40,328 nt of DNA from RGDT01 sp964630925. Lineage in GTDB: Bacteria > Planctomycetota > Planctomycetia > Gemmatales > Gemmataceae. Below are positions 32,814 to 39,884 of the stretch, one piece after another. Under the pieces are notes generated by a model, which was given only the letters and a program-made list of their open reading frames with translations, was not told the origin of the DNA and ran no database searches. Every line of letters starts with the position of its first letter. Position 1 is the stretch's first letter. The position numbers were made by a program, and so were the translations under genes. The stretch is taken from contig CAZVZK010000092.1 of the NCBI GenBank assembly GCA_964630925.1, positions 1-40,328 on the forward strand, given 5' to 3'.

Positions 32814-33596
32814 ATGCCGATCCTCGATCAATTCCGCCTCGACGGGCGGCGCGCCCTGATCACCGGCGGCAGCCGGGGGCTGGGCCGCGCCATCGCGCAG
32901 GGCTTCGCGGAGGCGGGGGCGGGCCTCGTCCTCGTCGGACGCACGGCAGAGACGCTGGACGCCGCCGCGGCGGAGCTGCGCGCCCTGGGCGGGCGTGTGG
33001 ACACGATCGCCGCCGACGTGTCGGGGGGCGAGGAGGCCGGGCGCGTGTGCGACGAGGCGCTGGCGCGGTACGGGCCGATCGACATCCTGGTGAACAACGT
33101 CGGCGGGCGGCGCGAGGACATCGCGACGGAGGAGATGACGCTGGCGGACTGGCAGCGGTTCATCGACCTGAACCTGACCAGCGCGATGGTGTGCACGCAG
33201 CGGCTGGGCGGGCCGATGCTGGCGCGGGGGTGGGGGCGGGTGATCAACATCGCGTCGATCGCCGGCCCCGTGGTGTCAATGCGTGGCATCCGGGGGCGGC
33301 ACTACGAGACGGCGAAGGCGGCGGTGGCGGGCTTCACGCGGGCCGTGGCGGCGGACTGGGCGCCGCGTGGGGTGACGGTGAACGCGATCTGCCCCGGCGG
33401 GTTCCTGACGGAGCCGAACCGGAGGTGGTTCCGCGAGAGGCCGGAGTTCCAGACGGACTTCGAGCGGAACATCCCGATGGGGCGGCTGGGTGAGCCGGGG
33501 GAGATCGCGGGCCTGGCGCTGTACCTGGCGGGCGAGGCGTCGCGCTACATGACGGGGGCGCTGCTGGTGATCGACGGCGGCTACACGCTGTGGTAG
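32814..33596 (+). CDS. Short-chain dehydrogenase/reductase
   Basis: A protein of 260 residues, classical SDR. ALITGGSRGLGRAIA (14-28) is the nucleotide-binding turn, NNVGG (94-98), Asn120, Ser148, Tyr164 and Lys168 (YETAK) form the catalytic tetrad, and CPGGFLTE and the DGGYTLW C-terminus are present. It resembles gluconate 5-dehydrogenase-like enzymes, so a sugar or sugar-acid substrate is likely, in line with its DUF6807 neighbour. The specific substrate is unknown. Its stop is followed within 8 nt by hairpin G. Confidence 0.92.
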   Translation: MPILDQFRLDGRRALITGGSRGLGRAIAQGFAEAGAGLVLVGRTAETLDAAAAELRALGGRVDTIAADVSGGEEAGRVCDEALARYGPIDILVNNVGGRREDIATEEMTLADWQRFIDLNLTSAMVCTQRLGGPMLARGWGRVINIASIAGPVVSMRGIRGRHYETAKAAVAGFTRAVAADWAPRGVTVNAICPGGFLTEPNRRWFRERPEFQTDFERNIPMGRLGEPGEIAGLALYLAGEASRYMTGALLVIDGGYTLW

Positions 33597-33603
33597 GGAG
33601 AGG

Positions 33604-33757
33604 AGAAGGCATACCACGAAAGACACGGAAGACACGAAAGGAAGCCAAAGAAGCAAAGCAGGTATCAAGCAGGAAGCCGGGCTGCAGTCATCTTCTGCCT
33701 CTCTTGGCTTCTTTGTCTTCCTTTCGTGTCTTCCGTGTCTTTCGTGGTATGCCTTCT
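33604..33757. repeat. Long inverted repeat (hairpin G, CGAAAGACACGGAA words)
   Basis: Arms 33604-33658 and 33703-33757 are 55 nt each and pair with only two mismatches. They are built from GACACGAAA/GACACGGAA words framed by AGAAGGCATACCAC. The inner region has CAAGCAGGAAG and CTTCTGCCT, which echo the inner words of hairpins B, E and H although the outer words differ. It lies between the tandem SDR and ThuA genes. Confidence 0.92.
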
Positions 33758-33775
33758 TCCGACTTGCTCCGCCGA

Positions 33776-33803
33776 TTGACGGGCGGCGGCCGGGGGCTAT
33801 CCT
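33776..33803 (+). promoter_or_regulatory. Promoter of the ThuA gene
   Basis: TTGACG (33776-33781), 16 nt, then TATCCT (33798-33803), about 30 nt before the ATG at 33834. It lies directly after hairpin G, so the hairpin may insulate this promoter from the SDR operon. Confidence 0.65.
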
Positions 33804-33833
33804 GTCCTCACCCACCCACCGGAGCCTCTCACC

Positions 33834-34793
33834 ATGCTCGCACGCGCTCTCCCGCTCGCCTTCCTGCTGCTGGTCACCCCCTGTCGGGCCGCCGACGAGA
33901 CCAAGGGCCGCGACCTCTTCGACCACGAGGGCCAGAAGAAGGCCGGCAAGGACGTGAAGAAGATCGTGTTCATCGCCGGCACCGAGCCGCACGGCGGACG
34001 CGGGAATCACGAGTTCATGGCGGCGGCGATCTTCCTGGCGCGGACGCTGAACGAGAACTATCCGAACGTCTGGGCGGTGGTGTACACCCGCGCCAAGTTC
34101 CCCAAGGACCTGTCGCACGCCGACGCGGTCATCATCGGCATGGACCACGGCGGCAAGGTGGCGGACAACGAGGAGGTCGCCAAGGCGATGAAGCGCGGGG
34201 CGGGGTTCATGGCCCTGCATTACGGCGTGGAGGTGAACCGGGGCAAGCAGGTGGAGAAGTTCCTGGAGTGGATGGGCGGCTGCTTCGAGCCGTTCTGGAG
34301 CGTCAACCCGTGGTGGACGCCCGAGTTCAAGGAGCTGCCGAAGCACGCGACGACGCGCGGCGTCAAGCCGATCAAGGTGAATGACGAGTGGTACTACCAC
34401 ATGCGGTTCGTGAAGGACATGAAGGGCGTGACGCCGATCCTGTCGGCGGTGGCGCCGATCAAGACGATCACCGACCGCTACAAGGAGGACGGCAAGCCCG
34501 GCAGCCACCACGGCAACCCGGACGTGCTGAAGGCGGTCAAGGCGGGGGAGCCGCAGATCGTGGCGTGGGCGTATGAGAGGCCGGGGGGCGGGCGCGGGTT
34601 CGGGTTCACGGGGATGCACAAGCACGACAACTGGGGCGACGAGGGTTTCCGAACGCTGCTGGCGAACGCGGCGGCGTGGGTGAGCGGGCTGGAGGTGCCG
34701 GAGGCGGGGGTGAAGACGAAGGTGCTCGACAAGGAGGCCCGCGAGGCCCTCATCGACGAAGGCAAGTTGGCGGTGAAGAAGCGGGGGATCTGA
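33834..34793 (+). CDS. Secreted ThuA-domain protein
   Basis: A protein of 319 residues with a signal peptide (MLARALPLAFLLLVTPCRAA). The ThuA/glutamine-amidotransferase-like fold is shown by KIVFIAGTEPHGGRGNHEFM, ADAVIIGMDHGG, GAGFMALHYGVE and VAWAYERPGGGRGFGFTGMHKHDNW. ThuA was named for trehalose utilisation and its chemistry is not settled. Planctomycete genomes carry many exported copies next to dehydrogenases. It has its own good promoter. The following gene starts 16 nt after its stop. Confidence 0.9.
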   Translation: MLARALPLAFLLLVTPCRAADETKGRDLFDHEGQKKAGKDVKKIVFIAGTEPHGGRGNHEFMAAAIFLARTLNENYPNVWAVVYTRAKFPKDLSHADAVIIGMDHGGKVADNEEVAKAMKRGAGFMALHYGVEVNRGKQVEKFLEWMGGCFEPFWSVNPWWTPEFKELPKHATTRGVKPIKVNDEWYYHMRFVKDMKGVTPILSAVAPIKTITDRYKEDGKPGSHHGNPDVLKAVKAGEPQIVAWAYERPGGGRGFGFTGMHKHDNWGDEGFRTLLANAAAWVSGLEVPEAGVKTKVLDKEAREALIDEGKLAVKKRGI

Positions 34794-34808
34794 GCGAGGG
34801 GTCGCCCG

Positions 34809-35231
34809 ATGGTCCACCTCGAATTCGTCGTGCCCGGCCCGCCCGTCTCGCATCAAACGGGGGACCGGGCGAACCTCAAACGCTGGAAGGCGGCGGTGAA
34901 GGCCGCGGCTGCGAAGCGCTGGGCCTCCGCCAAGCTCACGGGCCGGCTGAAGTTCACCTTGCTCAACTTCCATGAGGGGGACAATCCCCCGACGGATGAC
35001 GACAACATGCTCAAGCCGATCCGCGACGCCCTCAACGGCTTCGTGTACGAGGACGACAAGCAGATCCGCCACTCGGAGACGATCCAGCGCCCCGCCAACG
35101 AGATGATCCCCGCACTGGGGGCGTCGGCGGTCCTCCTCGCCGCCTTCAGCCGGGGCGTACAATTCGTGTACGTGCGGATCGAGGATCTCGGCCCGCTCAC
35201 CTTGCCTTCCGAACCGAGAGGCCCGTCATGA
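34809..35231 (+). CDS. RusA-family Holliday junction resolvase-like protein
   Basis: A protein of 140 residues. The RusA core is plain: DDDNMLKPIRDALNGFVYEDDKQI gives the acidic cluster Asp63-65 and Asp82/83 that binds magnesium in the family. The rest agrees in length (RusA is about 120 residues). RusA cleaves four-way junctions and is often phage-borne or sits in accessory modules. The stop overlaps the start of the next gene (ATGA), so the two are coupled. The gene follows the ThuA gene with a 15-nt gap but has no obvious functional link to it. Confidence 0.88.
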   Translation: MVHLEFVVPGPPVSHQTGDRANLKRWKAAVKAAAAKRWASAKLTGRLKFTLLNFHEGDNPPTDDDNMLKPIRDALNGFVYEDDKQIRHSETIQRPANEMIPALGASAVLLAAFSRGVQFVYVRIEDLGPLTLPSEPRGPS

Positions 35232-35878
35232 ACCAGCAGATCCAGGCCGAGAGGGATGCGGCCCGATACGAGGACGAGCTGGAGCGCATCGCGCGGGGGT
35301 ATCGCGCCGAGGGGTTCGCCACGGTCATCCATCCGACGCCCGGGCAGCTCCCCCCCTTCGTCGCCGGGGACAGGGTGGACATCCTGGCCACGCGGGCCGA
35401 CGTCAACGCGCTCATGCGCGTCGTGCGGAACCGCTTCGAGATCCCGGCGGACCCCTCGATGCTCCGCCTCTCCGAGGCCGCCCGGGCCCATCCCGGCTGG
35501 CGGTTCGACTGGGAGATCCTGGGGTGGCCGCCCCCGCTGCCGTGGCCGGAGCCGGCCCAACTGGAGGCGATGCTCGCGGAGGCCGAGGCCGCCCCGTCCC
35601 GAGCCGGCCTCCTGCTCGCCTGGGCCGCCGGCACGGCAGTCATGCGGCGGCTGTCCCGGCGCGGGACGAAGGATCCCGTTGTCCTCCTCAACGAGTTGTA
35701 CAGCGAAGGCCCCCTGCCCGAGGACGAGTTCCGGCTCCTGTGCCCCTCGCTCCGCCTCCGCGACGCGGTGGCGAACGGCGATGCCGAGGCTATCGTCGGG
35801 CCGGCGGATGTCCGCGTCGTCACCGAGGCGGCGCGGAAGCTGCTCGCCGAGCCCGAGCAACCCCAGGCGGCCGCCTGA
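35228..35878 (+). CDS. Unknown protein coupled to the RusA-like gene, possibly a degenerate nuclease
   Basis: A protein of 216 residues. Its start overlaps the RusA stop (ATGA). The N-terminus, RYEDELERIARGYRAEGFATVIHPTPGQLPPFVAGDRVDILATR, resembles accessory proteins I recall from cyanobacteria that carry a VDI..R... strand followed by an ExK motif of PD-(D/E)xK nucleases. Here the Asp of DRVDIL is present but the following E-x-K is not, and ADVNALMRVVRNRF stands in its place. GWRFDWEILG follows. The C-terminal 100 residues are helical and unassigned. Either the nuclease site is lost or the likeness is only to the family's frame. Confidence 0.6.
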   Translation: MNQQIQAERDAARYEDELERIARGYRAEGFATVIHPTPGQLPPFVAGDRVDILATRADVNALMRVVRNRFEIPADPSMLRLSEAARAHPGWRFDWEILGWPPPLPWPEPAQLEAMLAEAEAAPSRAGLLLAWAAGTAVMRRLSRRGTKDPVVLLNELYSEGPLPEDEFRLLCPSLRLRDAVANGDAEAIVGPADVRVVTEAARKLLAEPEQPQAAA

Positions 35879-35900
35879 CGGCCATCGGAGCCTCCCACCT

Positions 35901-36827
35901 ATGCCCCTTCCGCTCGTCCTCGCCGACACGCCGCTGTCGCCGGCCATCGACGCCCTGCTCGCCCCGCACGTCGAGGTGCTGCCGTGGGCCGACGCCGGCA
36001 AGCGGCCCGTCGCCGCCGTCTACACCTACGGGCATCCGCTCGTGGATGGGCCGCTGCTCGACCGGCTGCCGGGGGTGCGCGTCATCAGCAACTTCGGGGT
36101 CGGCGTCGATCACATCGACCTGGGTGCGGCGCGGGCCCGCGGCATCCCGGTGGGCAACACGCCGGGGTATCTCGACGGGGCGACCGCCGACCAGGCGTTC
36201 TGCCTGCTGCTGGCGGCGGCCCGCCGGCTGGTCGAGGGCGACCGGTACGCGCGCGGGCCGGACTTCCTGCGGTACGACCCGTCGTACATGCTGGGCGTCG
36301 AGGTGCACGGCACCACGCTGGGGGTCATCGGGCTGGGGCGGATCGGGGTGGAGGTGGCGAAGAGGGCCGAGGCGTTCGGGATGACGGTGCGGTATCACAA
36401 CCGGGCGGCGCGGGCGGACGTGCCGTGGGGGTATGTGGCCGACAAGATGGAGCTGCTGGCGTCGTCGGACCATGTGGTGCTGACGGTGCCGTTGACGCCG
36501 ATGACGCGTGGGCTGATCGGGCGGGCGGAGCTGGCGGGGATGAGGCCGACGGCCACGCTGGTCAACGTGGCGCGGGGGCCGGTGGTGGATACGGCGGCGC
36601 TGGTGGAGGCGCTGGCGGCGCGGCGGATCTTCGCGGCGGCGCTGGACGTGACGGACCCGGAGCCGCTGCCGCGTGGGCACCCGCTGCTGGCGATGGACAA
36701 CGTGATCATCGCGCCGCACCTGGGGAGCGCGACGGACCGGACGCGGCGGCGTATGGCGGAGGTGTCGGTGGAGAATTTGCTGCTCGGGCTGGAGGGCAGG
36801 CCGCTGCGGCACGAGGTCAAGGGGTGA
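35901..36827 (+). CDS. D-isomer-specific 2-hydroxyacid dehydrogenase
   Basis: A protein of 308 residues, a usual length. The Rossmann motif GLGRIG is at 144-149; catalytic Arg225 (VNVARGPVVD), Glu254 (DPEPLP) and His273 (APHLGSAT) are all present. SNFGVGVDHIDL and GIPVGNTPG are typical of the hydroxypyruvate/glyoxylate reductase side of the family. The substrate is not predictable further. GGAG stands about 10 nt before the ATG. It is convergent with nagA across hairpin H and follows the RusA pair by 22 nt. Confidence 0.92.
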   Translation: MPLPLVLADTPLSPAIDALLAPHVEVLPWADAGKRPVAAVYTYGHPLVDGPLLDRLPGVRVISNFGVGVDHIDLGAARARGIPVGNTPGYLDGATADQAFCLLLAAARRLVEGDRYARGPDFLRYDPSYMLGVEVHGTTLGVIGLGRIGVEVAKRAEAFGMTVRYHNRAARADVPWGYVADKMELLASSDHVVLTVPLTPMTRGLIGRAELAGMRPTATLVNVARGPVVDTAALVEALAARRIFAAALDVTDPEPLPRGHPLLAMDNVIIAPHLGSATDRTRRRMAEVSVENLLLGLEGRPLRHEVKG

Positions 36828-36836
36828 GGTGAGGTC

Positions 36837-36989
36837 AGAAGAAGAGTTGTCCACGGATCACACGGAAAACACGGATCAAGCAAAAACAAGCAGGCAGGCA
36901 GAAGACATCGGCCCATCTGTTTGCCACTTGCCTTCTTGTCCTGGCTGTTATCCGTGTTATCCGTGTGATCCGTGGACAGCTCTTCTTTT
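36837..36989. repeat. Long inverted repeat between convergent genes (hairpin H, ATCCGTG words)
   Basis: Arms 36837-36878 and 36948-36989 are 42 nt each and pair with four mismatches (GAAGAAGAG, TGTCCACGGATCACACGGA). The inner region repeats the lexicon of hairpin E: the 17 nt GGCAGGCAGAAGACATC occurs in both. CTTCTTGTCCTGGCTGTTA matches the right side of hairpin B. The arms end 5 nt before the nagA stop. Confidence 0.92.
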
Positions 36990-36994
36990 CCGAG

Positions 36995-38164
36995 TCACGC
37001 CCGGATCAGCTCGCCGGCGGAGACGGTGGCCACCAGGCGCAGGTCGTCGTCGAAGAGGGCGAGGTCGGCGGGCTGGCCAGGGGCGAGGGTGGGGGCGTCC
37101 AGGCCGAGGAGGCGGCGCGGGTGCGCCGTCGCCATGTCGAGGGTGTCGGCGTGGGGGCATTCGCCGAGGCGGGCGAGGTGGGCGATGCAGGAGTCGAGGA
37201 ACAGGCCCGAGCCGGCGAGGAACGGGGTGCCGGGGACGACGACCTTGCCGCCGGGCAGGACTTCGAGGTCGGCGCCCCACTGGGCGTAGCGGCCCGGGGG
37301 CAGGCCGGCGAGGCTGCTGGCGTCGCAGGTGAGGATGAGGCGGGCGGGCGTCTTGGCGCGGACGATGACGCGGAGGACGCTGTCGGGGAGGTGGTGGCCG
37401 TCGGCGATGACGCTGGCGGTGAGGCCGTCGTGGGCGAGCTGCTCCCAGAGGTAGTTGTCGTGGCGAGGGAGGAGGGCGTGGGAGCCGTTGCCGAGGTGCG
37501 TCGAGAGGCGTGCGCCGGCGGAGGCGGCGTCGCGGATCTGGGCGGGGGTGGCGGCGGTGTGGCCGATGGCGACGACGACGCCCTGGCGGGTGAGGGATTC
37601 GATGAGGGGGAGGGCGCCGGGGCGTTCGGGGGCGAGGGTGACGAGGCGGATGAGGCCGGCGGCGGCGTCCTGGAGGCGTGAGAATTCATCCAGGTCGGGG
37701 CTCCGGACGTGGGCGAGGGGGTGGGCGCCGCGGGGGCCGTCGTCGGGGGAGATGAAGGGGCCTTCGAGGTGGAAGCAGGGGAGGGCGCGGGCGAGGGCGG
37801 GGTCGTCGTCGCGGGCCTTTCGCAGGGCGGAGAAGCCGGCGACGAGGTCGGCGTGGGACGCGGTGATGAGGGTGGGGCAGAGGGCGGTGGTGCCGTGGCG
37901 GCGGCACTCGTGGACGACGTGGCGGATGTCGTCGGTGGTGAGGGTGGGGGAGACGAAGGCGCGGCCGCCGGCGCCGTTGATCTGGAGGTCGAAGAGGCCG
38001 GGGGTGATGTAGGCGGCCTCGAGGTCGGGGGCCCATCCGGCGGCGGGTTGTTCGAGGAGGCCGGCGCGGACGGTGAGGCGGACGGGCTGGCCGGTGCGGG
38101 GGTCGGCGGCGCGGATGCGGAGGGCGGGGGTGGAGTCGAGGCGTGCGGTGCCGAGTCGGATCAT
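36995..38164 (-). CDS. nagA: N-acetylglucosamine-6-phosphate deacetylase-like amidohydrolase
   Basis: A protein of 389 residues. The NagA signature is complete: ITPGLFDLQINGAGG, FHLEGPFISP (Glu134), AIGHT (His202), STHLGNGSH (His223), DGHHLPD and CDASSLAGLPPG (Asp281). The enzyme releases acetate from GlcNAc-6-phosphate in amino-sugar and peptidoglycan recycling. No NagB or transporter is adjacent. The start at 38164 gives the usual family length; longer frames upstream are shadows. The intergenic space to the right (38165-38293) carries a TATCCT box at 38267-38272 for the divergent gene. Confidence 0.88.
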   Translation of the reverse strand: MIRLGTARLDSTPALRIRAADPRTGQPVRLTVRAGLLEQPAAGWAPDLEAAYITPGLFDLQINGAGGRAFVSPTLTTDDIRHVVHECRRHGTTALCPTLITASHADLVAGFSALRKARDDDPALARALPCFHLEGPFISPDDGPRGAHPLAHVRSPDLDEFSRLQDAAAGLIRLVTLAPERPGALPLIESLTRQGVVVAIGHTAATPAQIRDAASAGARLSTHLGNGSHALLPRHDNYLWEQLAHDGLTASVIADGHHLPDSVLRVIVRAKTPARLILTCDASSLAGLPPGRYAQWGADLEVLPGGKVVVPGTPFLAGSGLFLDSCIAHLARLGECPHADTLDMATAHPRRLLGLDAPTLAPGQPADLALFDDDLRLVATVSAGELIRA

Positions 38165-38293
38165 GGGAGCTGCCCTCGTTGGGCGGGGTGCGAGGACAGG
38201 GTAGGGAAGGGGCAGTCGGGCCTCAAGGTGGGGAGCGTGGGGTGGTTGTGGTTGCAACGTGGGGTGTATCCTCACTCGGGGGAGGGCCGGGGC

Positions 38294-39031
38294 ATGACGG
38301 AGGCGGAGTGGCTGGCGTGCGGTGACACGGAGGAGATGCTGGCTGCTGTCCGGCCCTGGTCCAGCGAACGCAAGTCCAGGCTGTTCGCGTGCGCCTGTTG
38401 CCGCCGAGTCTGGCATCAGCTTGGCGAGACACAGCGGTCTGTGGTGGTCGTGGCCGAACGATACGCGGACGGGGGAGCGGCCAGAGACGAACGCAGGTCC
38501 GCGGCGAAACGCGAGCACGACCCCGGCGTCCCTTACAGCCGCGGCAGGCAGGCCGGCACCAGAGCGGTGACCTTCGCCATCGGGGTCTCCATGAAAGCGG
38601 CCGGCCCGGAGCGGGGGGAGTCGACGCGGGCCAGCGCGTCGTGCCGGTACGCGGTCCGGGCGGCCGCGTATGCCGCCGTCCCTACAGCCGAGTCGGTGGA
38701 CTTCCGATGGGACGCGCCAGGGGCGGACTGGGCGTTGGCGTGCACCACCGAGCGGCAGGCGCAATGCGTCCTCTTGAGAGACCTCTTCAGCACACCCTGT
38801 GTTCCCGCCCCGTCGGCGGAGGTCCCACTCACTGCGTTCCGACTCGCTCAGGCCGCCTACGACGAACGGATCCTGCCTGCCGGCCACCTCGACCCCGCCC
38901 GCCTCGGTGTCTTGTCGGACGCGCTGGAGGAGGCAGGGTGCACCGATGCCGACCTCCTCTCGCACCTGCGTTCGGCGGGGCCGCATGTCCGGGGTTGCTG
39001 GGCTTTGGACCTCGTGTTGGGCAAGGGGTGA
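38294..39031 (+). CDS. Planctomycete-expanded family protein beginning MTEAEWLAC (intact copy)
   Basis: A protein of 245 residues. It begins MTEAEWLACGDTEEMLAAVR, followed by KSRLFACACCRRVW, a cysteine-rich helix, and ends with ILPAGHLDPARLGVLSDALEEAGC..LLSHLRSAGPHVRGCW..DLLL-like segments. This family is repeated many times in Gemmata-like genomes, often near repeat-companion proteins. Its function is unknown; the CACC motif suggests metal binding but this is unproven. GGAGGG lies close upstream of the ATG. A broken second copy starts at 39885. Confidence 0.82.
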   Translation: MTEAEWLACGDTEEMLAAVRPWSSERKSRLFACACCRRVWHQLGETQRSVVVVAERYADGGAARDERRSAAKREHDPGVPYSRGRQAGTRAVTFAIGVSMKAAGPERGESTRASASCRYAVRAAAYAAVPTAESVDFRWDAPGADWALACTTERQAQCVLLRDLFSTPCVPAPSAEVPLTAFRLAQAAYDERILPAGHLDPARLGVLSDALEEAGCTDADLLSHLRSAGPHVRGCWALDLVLGKG

Positions 39032-39057
39032 AGCCTTCCGCGCCGAAGGGGGTTTAT

Positions 39058-39070
39058 GGTACAGTGTACC
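39058..39070. promoter_or_regulatory. Palindromic operator candidate of the DUF4365 module
   Basis: GGTACA and TGTACC flank one central G, a perfect inverted repeat 19 nt before the ATG at 39090. It overlaps a TATGGT -10-like sequence (39055-39060). Autorepression by a product of the downstream pair would be typical of toxin-antitoxin operons. This is inference from position and symmetry. Confidence 0.5.
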
Positions 39071-39089
39071 GGGACGCGGAGGTGAGCCC

Positions 39090-39602
39090 ATGGCCCGGAC
39101 GGCGGACGAGGCGAAGCAGCGGACGCGCGGGCACGTCATCGCCGACCTGAGCGTCAACCACCTGGAGCGGTTCATTTTGGAGGAGGGGCACGTCCCCGTC
39201 CGCCTGCCTTCCGACTACGGCTATGACCTGGCGATGCAGACCTTCGACGGGGCGGGGCATGTCGAGGCGGGCGCCGTGTACTGGCAGTTGAAGGCATCGG
39301 ATTCGTGGAACGCCTCGGGAGGGGCGATCCCGTTCGACCTCGATGTCCGCGATTTCAACCTGTGGATGAGGGAGCGGTTCCCCGTCATCCTCGTCCTGCA
39401 CGACGCGGGCCGGAGGCGGGCTTACTGGCTGGACGTGCAGGCCCACTTCGCGGGGCCGGGGGCCAGGCGGCCACGCACGGGGGCGAAGACGGTGCGGGTG
39501 CGCGTCCCTGAGGGCCAGCGGCTGTCCCGTGGGGCCATCCGCCGGATCAGGGGGATCAAGCAGGCCGCCGTGGGCGGCTTCACCTGGAGGGTTGTCCGAT
39601 GA
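39090..39602 (+). CDS. DUF4365 protein, PD-(D/E)xK-nuclease-like
   Basis: A protein of 170 residues. The start has GGAGGTGA about 5 nt upstream. The DUF4365 pattern is seen: RTRGHVIADLSVNHLERFIL, GYDLAMQTFD with Asp46, YWQLKASD with Gln66 and Lys68, and PVILVLHD then AYWLDVQ. Asp...QxK is the variant nuclease core of this family, which often sits in defence or toxin modules. The gene overlaps the next one by 4 nt (ATGA) and lies between two MTEAEWLAC paralogues. Nuclease activity is not proven. Confidence 0.8.
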   Translation: MARTADEAKQRTRGHVIADLSVNHLERFILEEGHVPVRLPSDYGYDLAMQTFDGAGHVEAGAVYWQLKASDSWNASGGAIPFDLDVRDFNLWMRERFPVILVLHDAGRRRAYWLDVQAHFAGPGARRPRTGAKTVRVRVPEGQRLSRGAIRRIRGIKQAAVGGFTWRVVR

Positions 39603-39868
39603 AGGGCGTGACCTACGGCCGGCTCGACTCCGCCCTGCGTTCCTTCGGGATGCACGTCCGCGAGATCGACGGGGACACGCGTGTCTACACCTACCCCGGC
39701 ACCGAGGCGCTGCTCACCGTCCCCATCATGCCCGACGAGGAGCCTGCCCATAACTTCCACATCCTGGGCGGGCGGCTGGCGCTGAGCGCGGCGGGCCTCG
39801 GCTCGGCGGATGAGTTCACCGCCCGCCTGCTCCAGGCATCCGACCCCGCGCCCGCCTCGCGGGCCTGA
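39599..39868 (+). CDS. Small HicA-like protein coupled to the DUF4365 gene
   Basis: A protein of 89 residues whose ATG overlaps the stop of the DUF4365 gene (ATGA). MKGVTYGRLDSALRSFGMHVREIDGDTRVYTYP recalls the small dsRBD-like HicA/YcfA fold (helix, two strands, G.TR.Y), with a conserved aspartate- and proline-rich middle (PIMPDEEPAHNF). The characteristic histidine of HicA toxins is not visible in the strand, so a HicA toxin role is doubtful. The length fits a toxin or antitoxin component. Fold assignment is by pattern only. Confidence 0.55.
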   Translation: MKGVTYGRLDSALRSFGMHVREIDGDTRVYTYPGTEALLTVPIMPDEEPAHNFHILGGRLALSAAGLGSADEFTARLLQASDPAPASRA

Positions 39869-39884
39869 GCGGAGGGCGTGGGCA

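Noticed and set aside
8612..36989. The long fold-backs as ordinary intrinsic terminators
   Set aside because: Arms are too long, loops are structured, no T-tract follows, and two lie in divergent promoter spaces. Partial terminator function at convergent pairs is not excluded.
8612..36989. The fold-backs as non-autonomous copies of the IS3 element in the window
   Set aside because: Their ends do not match the TGGGCTGCCCCC/TGCGCTGCTCCCC ends of that element.
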